From NCBI RefSeq assembly GCF_004402705.1, contig NZ_SOFM01000007.1, forward strand, positions 124,001-188,000: a stretch of 64,000 bases of DNA. The letters run 5' to 3'. Position 1 is the stretch's first letter, and every line of letters starts with the position of its first letter. Position numbers and translations under genes: made by a program. This document shows positions 32,456 to 40,897 of this stretch, piece after piece. The notes beneath the pieces are model-generated. The model had not been told where the DNA came from. It was given only the letters and a program-made list of their open reading frames with translations, and did no database searches. This DNA comes from Cryobacterium mannosilyticum (GTDB taxonomy: Bacteria > Actinomycetota > Actinomycetes > Actinomycetales > Microbacteriaceae).

Positions 32456-34270
32456 TCAGCTGCGACCGAGGCGGCGGCGCAGCAGGTCGATCCGTTTCTG
32501 CAACTGGGTGACGCTGGCCTGCGCGACCGCTGGACCGCCGCACTCGCGCCGGAGTTCGGCGTGCACCATGCCGTGCGGTTCACTGGCAAGTTTGGACCAC
32601 ATGCCGACCAGGCTGGCGAGCAGGGTGCGCTGTTCCTTCAGCGTGCGGTACAGCGGCGGCGGTTCCTCCGGCGTGATCTCACCGGTCACCGGGTCTTTAC
32701 GCCGGTCCGTCGACCGCTTGGCCTGGCGGGTCTGCCGTTGGCGGAGCAGTTCGGAGACCTGTTCCGGCTCGAGCAGGCCCGGGATTCCGATGAAGTCGAA
32801 TTCCTCGTCGGTCCCGGGCTCGGCCAGCTCACCGAACTCGTCGCCGTTGAACATGACCATGTCGAAGGTGGCCTGCGAGTCGATGGCTTGCCAGAGGAAC
32901 TCCTCGCCGAGCTCGTCGGAGCCCTTCTCCTCCTTGTTCGCGGCGGCGACCATGGCGTCTTCGGGGTTGTACATCCCGTCGTCACCGTCGTCGCGGTTGC
33001 TGCGGTCGAGGGCGTGGTCCCGCTCGAGTTCGAGCGCGTTGGCGAGGCTGAGCAGGCCCGGCACATTCGGCAGGAAGATCGACGCGGTCTCACCGCGGCG
33101 CCTGGCCCGCACGAACCGGCCGATCGCCTGGGCGAAGAACAGCGGGGTGGACGCGCTCGTCGCGTAGACGCCCACGGCCAGCCGGGGCACGTCGACGCCC
33201 TCCGACACCATCCGCACGGCCACCATCCACCGCCGGGTGTTGTGCGAGAACTCGTCGATCCGGTCGCTGGATTCCTTCTCGTCGGAGAGCACGACCGTGA
33301 CCGGCTCCCCCGAGATCTCCTCGAGGATGGTGGCGTAGGCGCGCGCCGTGGTCTGGTCGGTCGCGATGACGAGTCCGCCGGCGTCGGGGATGCCGTGGCG
33401 CACCTGGGTGAGCCGGGAGTCGGCCGCGCGCAGGACCGCCGGGATCCACTGCCCGGTGGGCTCGAGGGCGGTGCGCCAGGCCTGCGAGGTGATGTCCTTG
33501 GTGTTGCCCTCGCCGAGCTTCGCCTCCATCTCATCGCCGGCCCTCGTGCGCCACTTCATGTGTCCGGCGTAGACCATGAACATGACAGGGCGCACCACGC
33601 CGTCCTCGAGGGCGCGGCCGTAGCCGTAGTTGTAGTCGCTCTGGGACAGCCGGATACCGTGCTCGTCGGGCAGGTAGCTCACGAACGGGATCGGGGAGGT
33701 GTCGGAGCGGAACGGTGTGCCGGTCAGGGAGAGCCGGCGGGTGGCCGGCTCGAAAGCCTCCCGGATCGCGTCGCCCCAGCTCAGCGCGTCGCCGCCGTGG
33801 TGCACCTCGTCGAGGATGACCAGGGTGCGGCTGGACTGGGTCAGTTCACGGTGCAGGGCCGCTCGGCTGGCCACCTGGGCGTAGGTGACGGCGACGCCGT
33901 GGAAGTGGCTGCCGTAGCGCCCGTTCGCGTTCTTGAAGCTCGGGTCGAGCCGGATGCCCGCCCGGGCCGCGGCATCCGCCCACTGGCGCTTGAGGTGCTC
34001 GGTCGGGGCGACGACGGTGATCCGGTCGATCAGCCGCCTGGCCTTCAGCTCGGCCGCCAGCCGCAGGGCGAAGGTGGTTTTCCCGGCGCCCGGCGTGGCC
34101 GCGGCCAGGAAATCGCGCGGCTGGTGCACGAAATACGCTTCGAGAGCCTCGGCCTGCCAGGCTCGCAGCTTGTTCGCCGTGCCCCAGGCGGCGCGCTCAG
34201 GGAAGGACGGGGACAGGTGTTCGGCTGCACTCGTTCCCTGGATTGGTCCGAAGGCAGGCAAAGTAGTCAC
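32456..34270 (-). CDS. Superfamily 2 DEAD/DEAH-box helicase
   Basis: 604 residues. Motif I is TPGAGKTT, motif II ILDEVHHGG, motif III SLTGTPFRSD, and motif VI QAIGRFVRARR. The N-terminal half is thus a RecA1 ATPase domain and the middle a RecA2 domain. The C-terminal 150 residues are acidic then basic, without a nuclease motif I can name. It resembles type III restriction-like helicases common in actinobacteria, but no methylase or nuclease gene is adjacent, so I do not call it restriction. The GTG start has TAGATT seven bases upstream and AGGGAG immediately before, consistent with a leaderless mRNA. Confidence 0.82.
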   Translation of the reverse strand: MTTLPAFGPIQGTSAAEHLSPSFPERAAWGTANKLRAWQAEALEAYFVHQPRDFLAAATPGAGKTTFALRLAAELKARRLIDRITVVAPTEHLKRQWADAAARAGIRLDPSFKNANGRYGSHFHGVAVTYAQVASRAALHRELTQSSRTLVILDEVHHGGDALSWGDAIREAFEPATRRLSLTGTPFRSDTSPIPFVSYLPDEHGIRLSQSDYNYGYGRALEDGVVRPVMFMVYAGHMKWRTRAGDEMEAKLGEGNTKDITSQAWRTALEPTGQWIPAVLRAADSRLTQVRHGIPDAGGLVIATDQTTARAYATILEEISGEPVTVVLSDEKESSDRIDEFSHNTRRWMVAVRMVSEGVDVPRLAVGVYATSASTPLFFAQAIGRFVRARRRGETASIFLPNVPGLLSLANALELERDHALDRSNRDDGDDGMYNPEDAMVAAANKEEKGSDELGEEFLWQAIDSQATFDMVMFNGDEFGELAEPGTDEEFDFIGIPGLLEPEQVSELLRQRQTRQAKRSTDRRKDPVTGEITPEEPPPLYRTLKEQRTLLASLVGMWSKLASEPHGMVHAELRRECGGPAVAQASVTQLQKRIDLLRRRLGRS

Positions 34271-34327
34271 TCCCTAAAATCTAGCAAGGTGCGCCGACAG
34301 TTTGGTACGAGCGGGGACAATGGAAGC

Positions 34328-35116
34328 ATGACGACGCCGAAGCACCCGTGGTCCCGCTACGTCGCCCTCGGCGATTCCTTCACCGAGGGGGTGGGAGATC
34401 CGGAACCGGCCAGCCCCGGCGGGCACCGCGGCTGGGCCGACCGGGTAGCCGAGGTTCTCAGCCAGGGCACAGAGGATCTCGCCTATGCGAACCTCGCGGT
34501 CCGCGGGAAGCTGATCGGCCAGATCATCGACGAGCAGATCGAACCGGCTCTCACGCTGCACCCCGACCTGATCACGATCTCCGCCGGCGGCAACGACGTG
34601 CTCCGGCCCGGCTCCGACCCTGACCTCATCGCCGCCCGGTGCGAAGAGGCCGTGAGCCGGCTCGCCGCCGACGGCGCGACCATCGTGCTGTTCACGGGCG
34701 CCGACGTCGGGTTCTCCCCCGTCTTCCGCGGCATCAGGGGCAAGGTCGCGATCTACAACGAGAACATCCGGGCCATCGCGGCGAAGTACGACTGCGTGGT
34801 CGCCGATCTCTGGTCGCTGACCGAGATCCAGGCAGCCGGAATGTGGGCTCCCGACCGGTTGCACCTGAACGCGCTCGGCCACCACACCGTGGCCCGGATG
34901 GTGCTCGACGTGCTGAACGTGCCGAACACCCTCGAAGCGCTGGTGCCGGAGCCGATGCCGGGAACGACCTGGCGGAAGGCCCGCAGCGAGGACATCCTGT
35001 GGGCGCGCGAGTACCTCGTCCCGTGGGTGCTCCGGCGGATCCGGCACCAGTCCTCCGGCGACCACGTGCTGCCCAAGCGTCCTGAGGCAGGGCCGTTCAG
35101 CCGTACCCCGGCGTAA
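34328..35116 (+). CDS. SGNH/GDSL-type hydrolase
   Basis: 262 residues, no signal peptide. Blocks I to V are present: GDSFTEG with nucleophile Ser17, Gly60, the GGND block with Asn89, and DRLHLN with Asp176 and His179. It is a cytosolic esterase or lipase with unknown substrate. The ATG has GACAAT six bases upstream and only a short GGAAG between, suggesting a leaderless or very short leader. It is divergent from the helicase and convergent with the carboxypeptidase. Confidence 0.88.
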   Translation: MTTPKHPWSRYVALGDSFTEGVGDPEPASPGGHRGWADRVAEVLSQGTEDLAYANLAVRGKLIGQIIDEQIEPALTLHPDLITISAGGNDVLRPGSDPDLIAARCEEAVSRLAADGATIVLFTGADVGFSPVFRGIRGKVAIYNENIRAIAAKYDCVVADLWSLTEIQAAGMWAPDRLHLNALGHHTVARMVLDVLNVPNTLEALVPEPMPGTTWRKARSEDILWAREYLVPWVLRRIRHQSSGDHVLPKRPEAGPFSRTPA

Positions 35117-35136
35117 CGGACCGGCCGGCCCGGTTC

Positions 35137-36375
35137 CTACTTCTCGGCGGCGGCCAGTTCTCCGGGATGGCTGAACCGCCACTCGGGGCCAGGGTCGCTG
35201 ATGGTCTTGTCAAGCACGAGGGGCACACTGACGGTCTTGCCGCCCACGGCGAAGTCGACCGCGCCGACCGTGTCGCCGGCGTCACCGAGGGTGATCGGAC
35301 GGGCCGTGGCCACGGCGGTGACCGGCGTGTCCGACCAGACGAGAACGGATGCCGCCTTCGCGGCGACCGCGCGGCTTTCCTGACCCCACTTGGTGTCGTA
35401 AGAGGCGTACGCGGCGCCCTTGCCGGTCAGGGTGACTTCCCGGAACCCGGGCTTCACGCTCTCGATCAGTGCGGAGATGGAGGCGTTGAGTTCGGTGTGG
35501 TCCGTGCCGCCGAGCACGACGCCGACCAGGGTGATTGTCTCGGAGCCGACGGCGAATTCCGCGGAGAAGAGCAGGCAGGCCCCGGCCTCGTCGGTGGTGC
35601 CGGTTTTCAAACCGGTGACGCCGTGCTTGCCGAGGAGCTTGTTGGTGTTGGTGACGGTGCCGATGGTGGGCAGGTCGGCGGTGCGTTCGGACACGATCGA
35701 GGCGAGGGCCGGGTCGGCGACGACGAGTTTGCCGATCTCGATCAGGTCGGACGGGCTGCTCTTGCTGCCCGGGGAGAGTCCGCTCGTGTCCGTTACGGCC
35801 GTGTGCTCCAGGCCGTGCGCGGCAAGCCAGTCGTGTGCCGCGGCCAGGTAGGCATCGACCGAGCCGAAGGCCCAGACCGCGAGGGAGATGCTGTAGTTGT
35901 TCGCCGAGGGAAGCAGCATGGCCTCCATGGTCTGGCGCTGGCTGAGGACCATCCCGGCGGAGACGGGGGCGACGGACCCGTTCTCGGCGATCACGTCGTA
36001 GTAGATGTCGACGTCCTTGTCGGTGAAGGTGATCTCGGGTCCGGCCTCCTTGCCGGTGAGGGGCTTCTTGTCGAGCACGACGAGCGAGGTGATCATCTTG
36101 GTGATGCTCGCGATCGGCACGGTGCCCTGCTCTCCGCCGGAGCCGAGCACCCCGTCGTAGCCGACCGCGCCGATGGCGCCCGAGCCCTCGCCCGGCCAGG
36201 TCAGCTGGGCTGCGGGCTGGGTCAGCGCGGCCGGCTGGCTGAGGCTCGCGGCGACCTCGGGGACCGGGGCCAGGCCGGTGCCGGCGAGGTAGCCGACGCC
36301 GCCCAGGACGACCGCGAGTACCCCGATCGCGGCGAGGCGACGACGGCGGAAGGTTTGGCGTCGGGTCAGCGGCAT
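35137..36375 (-). CDS. D-alanyl-D-alanine carboxypeptidase (PBP5/6 family)
   Basis: 412 residues. One N-terminal membrane helix (about 13-34) anchors or exports it. The serine peptidase motifs are complete: S90-x-x-K93 in SITK, S157-x-N159 in SANN, and K257-T-G in LKTGT. It trims the terminal D-Ala from peptidoglycan stem peptides outside the membrane. The gene starts ten bases inside the 3' end of the trmH-type gene on the same strand, so translation is coupled. Confidence 0.92.
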   Translation of the reverse strand: MPLTRRQTFRRRRLAAIGVLAVVLGGVGYLAGTGLAPVPEVAASLSQPAALTQPAAQLTWPGEGSGAIGAVGYDGVLGSGGEQGTVPIASITKMITSLVVLDKKPLTGKEAGPEITFTDKDVDIYYDVIAENGSVAPVSAGMVLSQRQTMEAMLLPSANNYSISLAVWAFGSVDAYLAAAHDWLAAHGLEHTAVTDTSGLSPGSKSSPSDLIEIGKLVVADPALASIVSERTADLPTIGTVTNTNKLLGKHGVTGLKTGTTDEAGACLLFSAEFAVGSETITLVGVVLGGTDHTELNASISALIESVKPGFREVTLTGKGAAYASYDTKWGQESRAVAAKAASVLVWSDTPVTAVATARPITLGDAGDTVGAVDFAVGGKTVSVPLVLDKTISDPGPEWRFSHPGELAAAEK

Positions 36376-37205
36376 CCGTCGATTCTACCGTCGGCCGGCG
36401 CCGGGACGCGCAGGGCGTACAGGGCGACGGCGCTGGCGGAGGCGACGTTGAGCGAATCGACTCCGTGCAGCATCGGGATCGTGACGACCGTGTCGGCGGC
36501 GGAGATGGCCAGGGCGCTGAGCCCGTCGCCCTCGGTGCCGAGGATGAGGGCGAGGCGCTCCGGCGGGTCCGCGGCGAACCGGTCCAGGCTCACCGCATCG
36601 TCCGACAGGGCCAGGGCGGCGAGGTGGAAGCCGGCGGCGTGAAGCAGCGGTGCGGCCTCACCCCACTCGGGCAGTCGCGTCCACGGCACCTGCAGCACGG
36701 TTCCCATGCTGACCCTGACGCTGCGCCGGTAGAGCGGATCGGCGCAGCGCGGGGTGATCAGCACCGCGTCGGCGCCGAGTCCCGCGACCGAGCGGAAGAT
36801 CGCCCCGACGTTGGTGTGATCGACGATGTCCTCGAGGATGACGATGCGCCGGGCATCCCGGATCAGGTCGGCGACCGCGGCCAGGGGCGGCCGGTGCATC
36901 GCGGCCAGGGCACCCCGGTGCAGGTTGTACCCGGTCAGCTTCTCGAGGACGGCCGCCTCCCCGACGTAGACGGGCACGTCGGGCCACTCGGCCAGCAACG
37001 GGAGCACATCGGGCAGCCACTGCTCCTGGACGAGCACGGAACGCGGCTGGTGCCCGGCCGCCAGAGCCCGCACGATGACCTTGCTGGACTCGGCGATATA
37101 CAGGCCCCCCGCCGGTTCGGCGACACGCCGCAGCGCGACATCCGTCAGCCGCGCGTAGTCGGCAAGACCGGGCAGGTCGAGGTCGGTGATGTGAACGATC
37201 TGCAC
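36366..37205 (-). CDS. TrmH/SpoU-family rRNA or tRNA 2'-O-methyltransferase
   Basis: 279 residues. The N-terminal RNA-binding domain (about 25-110) is followed by the SPOUT knot. NVGAIFRSVAG, LILGTEGDGLS and IPMLHGVDSLNVASA are motifs 1 to 3, with Arg in motif 1 as the general base. It methylates a ribose 2'-OH in tRNA or 23S rRNA; the precise site is not predictable. The GTG at 37205 has AAAGGCG eight bases before it. Its end overlaps the carboxypeptidase start by ten bases. Confidence 0.88.
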   Translation of the reverse strand: MQIVHITDLDLPGLADYARLTDVALRRVAEPAGGLYIAESSKVIVRALAAGHQPRSVLVQEQWLPDVLPLLAEWPDVPVYVGEAAVLEKLTGYNLHRGALAAMHRPPLAAVADLIRDARRIVILEDIVDHTNVGAIFRSVAGLGADAVLITPRCADPLYRRSVRVSMGTVLQVPWTRLPEWGEAAPLLHAAGFHLAALALSDDAVSLDRFAADPPERLALILGTEGDGLSALAISAADTVVTIPMLHGVDSLNVASASAVALYALRVPAPADGRIDGCR

Positions 37206-37296
37206 AGCGATGGCGCCTTTCGAGGGAATGAGCGACTCCAGCCTGTCAGGTCCGACGGCCGGATCCGTCACCCACACCAAAACCCGCGAGTTTAGA

Positions 37297-37310
37297 CTCG
37301 GAGGGACAGA
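37297..37310 (+). promoter_or_regulatory. TAGACT -10 element inside a small palindrome, sirtuin promoter
   Basis: CGAGT-TTAG-ACTCG is a perfect palindrome that contains the -10-like TAGACT (37303-37308). The sirtuin ATG follows 14 bases later with its own AGGATGGAG. The same TAGACT(C) string marks the predicted promoters at 183 and 40848. Confidence 0.4.
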
Positions 37311-37322
37311 GGATGGAGCACC

Positions 37323-38174
37323 ATGACCACCGAGACGATTCCGGTCTCCGACGCGGTCGCCGCCGAGGCACTGGACACCGTCGCGGAACTGCTGCGCGGC
37401 AAGCAGACCGCCGTGCTCACCGGCGCCGGGATGAGCACCGATTCCGGCATCCCCGATTACCGGGGCAAGGGCGCGCCGGTGCGCACGCCGATGAATTTCC
37501 AGACCTTCGTCGGGGACGAGCGGGCGCGGAAACGCTATTGGGCGGGCAGCCACGTCGGCTGGCATCGGTTCCGCGCGGCCGAACCGAACCTCGGCCACCG
37601 GTCCCTGGCGCGGCTCGAGCAGCATGGCGCGATCTCCGGGGTGATCACGCAGAACGTCGACGGCCTGCACACGAGGGCCGGGTCCCGGCACGTCGTCGAC
37701 CTGCACGGGTCGATGGACCTGGTCGTCTGCCTCGCCTGCGGCCAGGCGTTCGGCCGGGACAGCGTCGCGGCCCGCCTCGAGAAGGACAATCCGTTCCTCG
37801 GCGTACCCGATGCCGTGCGGGTGGCGCCCGACGGGGACGCCGAAGTCGCCGACGTGGAGAGCTTCGTCATCCCCGCCTGCACCGTCTGCGGTGGCATGCT
37901 CAAGCCCAACGTCGTCTTCTTCGGGGAGCTGGTGCCGACCGTCAAGTTCACCGAGGCGACCGCCCTCGTGGCCGGAGCTGAGGCCCTCGTCATCGCCGGG
38001 TCCTCCCTGGTGGTGAATTCGGGCATCCGCCTGCTTGAACAGGCCAGGCGTCGCAAACTACCGATCGTCGTCATCAACCGCGGAGTCACCAAGGGAGACG
38101 GCCGGGCGTTGATTAAGCTGGAGGCCGGGACTTCGGAGACTCTCGCGGGCCTCGCGGCCCGTCTGGTCGACTGA
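37323..38174 (+). CDS. Sir2-family NAD-dependent protein deacylase (sirtuin)
   Basis: 283 residues. The NAD pocket reads GAGMSTDSGIPDYRG (34-48) and TQNVDGLH (Asn111, Asp113). His128 in DLHGS is the catalytic base. Zinc ligands are CLAC (136, 139) and CTVC (186, 189). It removes acyl groups from lysines using NAD; AcuC/Acs-type metabolic enzymes are common targets but nothing nearby confirms this. A histidine phosphatase gene follows after 33 bases and is probably co-transcribed. Confidence 0.95.
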   Translation: MTTETIPVSDAVAAEALDTVAELLRGKQTAVLTGAGMSTDSGIPDYRGKGAPVRTPMNFQTFVGDERARKRYWAGSHVGWHRFRAAEPNLGHRSLARLEQHGAISGVITQNVDGLHTRAGSRHVVDLHGSMDLVVCLACGQAFGRDSVAARLEKDNPFLGVPDAVRVAPDGDAEVADVESFVIPACTVCGGMLKPNVVFFGELVPTVKFTEATALVAGAEALVIAGSSLVVNSGIRLLEQARRRKLPIVVINRGVTKGDGRALIKLEAGTSETLAGLAARLVD

Positions 38175-38207
38175 CCCCCGGTCCATGCGGATGACGAAAC
38201 GGCGGCA

Positions 38208-38807
38208 ATGACCAGACTCTCGATAGTGCGCCACGGGCAGACCGAGTGGAACCTGCGCACCAGGATCCAGGGCAGCACGGATATCCCGCTCAATTCGACC
38301 GGACGGGCCCAGGCCGCGGAGACGGGCCTGCGGCTGCGCAGCCGGCACTGGGACGCGATCGTGACGAGCCCGCTCGACCGGGCGCACGAGACGGCGCGGA
38401 TCATCGCCGGTGAGCTCGAACTGGCGCAGCCGGAGGTGGTCGAGGCGCTCACCGAACGTCACCACGGCCAGATCGAGGGGCTCACGTTCGCCGAACGGCA
38501 GTTCCGCTTCCCCAATGGGGTCGCCGTGCCCGGACTGGAGACGCGCCAGGAGGTGCTGGACCGAGTGCTGCCGGCGCTCGGCCTTGTCGCCGCGGCCCGG
38601 CCCGGCCAGTCCGTGCTCGTCGTCTGTCACGGCGGCGTGATCGGCACCTTGATCCGCGACAGCACCGGCGGTGAACGGCCCCGCCACGACGAGATCATCG
38701 CCAACGGGTCGGTGCACGACTTCGTCTGGCACGACGGGCGGCTGCAGCTCGAGTACTTCGATGCGACCGTACGCACCCTCGCCGAGAACACGCACTACAC
38801 CGGCTGA
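38208..38807 (+). CDS. Histidine phosphatase family protein (phosphoglycerate-mutase-like)
   Basis: 199 residues. The phosphohistidine motif is SIVRHGQTEWN near the N-terminus, the second catalytic His lies in VVCHGGVIGTLI, and the acid Glu is in ALTERHHGQIEG. These are small cytosolic phosphatases or mutases with unpredictable substrate. It follows the sirtuin gene closely. Its 3' end overlaps the convergent glycosyltransferase gene by 13 bases. Confidence 0.92.
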   Translation: MTRLSIVRHGQTEWNLRTRIQGSTDIPLNSTGRAQAAETGLRLRSRHWDAIVTSPLDRAHETARIIAGELELAQPEVVEALTERHHGQIEGLTFAERQFRFPNGVAVPGLETRQEVLDRVLPALGLVAAARPGQSVLVVCHGGVIGTLIRDSTGGERPRHDEIIANGSVHDFVWHDGRLQLEYFDATVRTLAENTHYTG

Positions 38808-39892
38808 GGCCCCGAAACCCGCTCAGTGCGGCGCGGCGCGGCGGTGATCAGATCCAGGAGCCTTCGGGCCGAATCCGCCCAGGTGAACCGGGCCGCCGTG
38901 GCGACGGAGAGCCGTGAACGTTCGGCCCACTCCCCCGGCCGGTCGAGCCGGGTGATCGCCGCGGCGAGGGCGTCCGGGCTGGCCGGGTCGAAGTACAGCG
39001 CCGCGTCTCCCCCGATCTCGCGGAAGATGGGGATGTCGCTGACCACGACCGGGATCCCCTGGCTCATCGCCTCGACCAGCGGTATCCCGAAGCCCTCGTC
39101 CAGGGAGGCGGTCACCAGGGCCGTCGCACTGCGGAGCACCGCCGAGTACTCTGTGTCGCTGGCACCGTCGTGGAAGACCAGCCTCGCCTGGGGGGCGAGC
39201 TCGGTGAGGCGGGCGCGTTCGGACTCGCCGACCCGGCTCATCAGGTGCAGTTCGTGCCCCGGCAGCGCGGCCACGGCGCGAACGAGCGTGTCGACGTTCT
39301 TGTAGGGCATGAACGAGCCCATGTAGACGAGCCGACCCGTTTCGGGCGTGGTGCGCTGCACAGGAGCCGCACTGAGCGCGCCGGCCGCGTTGGGAACCAC
39401 GGTGACGGGCCGGTGGGTGAGGTGGTGGTCCCGGATCAGGTCGCGGGTGGTCGCCGAGACCGTCACGATGGCGTCGGCCCGGTTCAGGAGCAGCCGTTGC
39501 GGCCACCAGGCCAGGTGGTACAGGCGCCAGAGCAGGCGGACCGCGGCCGGGAAGTCGCGCGGCGGGGTGCGGTTGCGGTAGTAGATCAGGTCGTGCACGG
39601 TGAGGATCAGCCGGTACCGGCGGCCCCAGGACCCCATGGTCTGCATGGGGCTGAACACGACGTCGGGATGCAGCCGGTTGACCTGGCGGGCGACGAGCGG
39701 TTCACGGATGCTGGTGGGGCCGCTCACGAGCTGCCAGGGCAGGGCAGGCAGGAGGGCGAGCTGCCGGTGGTCGCTGATCAGCATGATCACGGGGTGCAAC
39801 TTGCCCAATTCGGTGACCAGGCCCGCGGTGTACCGGCTGATGCCGTCGTGCCGGTCGAACCGGGTGTACCGGCAGTCGAAGACGATCTTCAT
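38795..39892 (-). CDS. GT4-family glycosyltransferase
   Basis: 365 residues, GT-B fold. The C-terminal domain contains YMGSFMPYKNVDTL and the donor-binding E-x7-E (SLDEGFGIPLVEAMSQG). It transfers a sugar from a nucleotide donor, perhaps to a cell-envelope acceptor. The acceptor is unknown, since no polysaccharide cluster surrounds it. Its ATG overlaps the stop of the upstream alpha/beta hydrolase (ATGA), so the two are co-translated. Confidence 0.88.
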   Translation of the reverse strand: MKIVFDCRYTRFDRHDGISRYTAGLVTELGKLHPVIMLISDHRQLALLPALPWQLVSGPTSIREPLVARQVNRLHPDVVFSPMQTMGSWGRRYRLILTVHDLIYYRNRTPPRDFPAAVRLLWRLYHLAWWPQRLLLNRADAIVTVSATTRDLIRDHHLTHRPVTVVPNAAGALSAAPVQRTTPETGRLVYMGSFMPYKNVDTLVRAVAALPGHELHLMSRVGESERARLTELAPQARLVFHDGASDTEYSAVLRSATALVTASLDEGFGIPLVEAMSQGIPVVVSDIPIFREIGGDAALYFDPASPDALAAAITRLDRPGEWAERSRLSVATAARFTWADSARRLLDLITAAPRRTERVSGPQPV

Positions 39893-40788
39893 TCCGGAGA
39901 CTCCTGGGCGAGGAAACGGCGGATCTCATCCGCGGCCTGGGCGGGAACCTCATAGTGGATCAGGTGGCCGACATCGGGGATCACCCGCAGGCTCGCGTTC
40001 GGGAAGAGCGCCTGCAGCCGGTGCTGGGCCGCCACGGGGGTGATGTCGTCCTTGTCGGCGGCGACGAGCAGCGTGGGCTGCGGGATGGCGGCGGCGAATT
40101 CGCTGACGTCGGAGCCGACCGATGCGGTGAACGCCTCGAGCACGACCGAACGGTCGGCGAACGCGGAGAAGTACCGGTCGTGCTGGTTGTGGATCCAGCG
40201 GCGGAGGTCCCGGTCGCCGGTCTTGGCCATCGTGATGCTCATCACCCGCACGATCACGCGGTTGCGGAGCAGGGCGAAACCGAGCCGCTCGGGCAGTTTC
40301 GCCGCCGCCCAGTAGTAGAACACGGCCAGCCGGGTCAGGATGCCACGCGGCCCGGAGAGCGCGGGCGCGGCGATCGGGTTGACCAGCACGACCTCGTCGG
40401 CGGTGAGGCCGCCCGCGATCGCGGCGGCCACGATGATCGAGCCGAACGAGTGCCCGAGGATGACCGTGCGCCCCGGAATCGCCAGGACGTCGACGAGTTC
40501 GGACAACCAGCGGCCGTAGCCGGCGATGTCGTGCCGGATCGGGGTCAGCGGTCCCGATTCGCCGAAGCCGGGCAGGTCCGGGGAGATGATCCGGAAGCCG
40601 GGGAGCTGCGCGACGACGGGCTCCAGGCCGTGGTGGTCGCCGCGGAACCCGTGCACCATCACGATCGTGGTGGCCGCTGCCGGATCGCCGTACTCCCAGT
40701 ACCGGGTGTCGCTTCCGAGCACGGCCACGGTGTGCACGGTCACGGGAATCCGGGCGAGCAGTTCGTCATACGGCGAAGGAACGTTCAT
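39889..40788 (-). CDS. Alpha/beta hydrolase
   Basis: 299 residues. The nucleophile elbow is LGHSFGS, the oxyanion HG lies in MVHGFRGD, and the catalytic His in DVGHLIHYE; the acid is near AADKDDITPV. No signal peptide. The substrate is unknown. Coupling with a glycosyltransferase may mean a shared pathway. The ATG has TAAACT seven bases upstream and no ribosome binding site, so it is another leaderless candidate. An upstream in-frame start would extend into the treS promoter. Confidence 0.87.
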   Translation of the reverse strand: MNVPSPYDELLARIPVTVHTVAVLGSDTRYWEYGDPAAATTIVMVHGFRGDHHGLEPVVAQLPGFRIISPDLPGFGESGPLTPIRHDIAGYGRWLSELVDVLAIPGRTVILGHSFGSIIVAAAIAGGLTADEVVLVNPIAAPALSGPRGILTRLAVFYYWAAAKLPERLGFALLRNRVIVRVMSITMAKTGDRDLRRWIHNQHDRYFSAFADRSVVLEAFTASVGSDVSEFAAAIPQPTLLVAADKDDITPVAAQHRLQALFPNASLRVIPDVGHLIHYEVPAQAADEIRRFLAQESPE

Positions 40789-40847
40789 CAGACCCAGTTT
40801 AGGGCTGACTCTCCGATCGGGCTGGACAGACCCGGCACCGGTGAATC

Positions 40848-40853
40848 TAGACT
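40848..40853 (+). promoter_or_regulatory. -10 element of the treS promoter
   Basis: TAGACT with GGACAG/TGGACA 17-19 bases upstream. The predicted leader is about 40 bases and contains the AAGGA ribosome binding site. Confidence 0.45.
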
Positions 40854-40897
40854 CGTGCTGTTCCCGTCGATCAGAGCCCGGGGCCGGAAGGAATCCT

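Noticed and set aside
32456..34270. A type III restriction system built around the helicase
   Set aside because: No methyltransferase or nuclease domain is fused or adjacent; neighbours are a PLP lyase and an esterase.
32450..34327. N-terminal extension of the SGNH hydrolase frame across the helicase gene
   Set aside because: It lies wholly antisense to the helicase; the hydrolase begins at 34328 with the correct family length.
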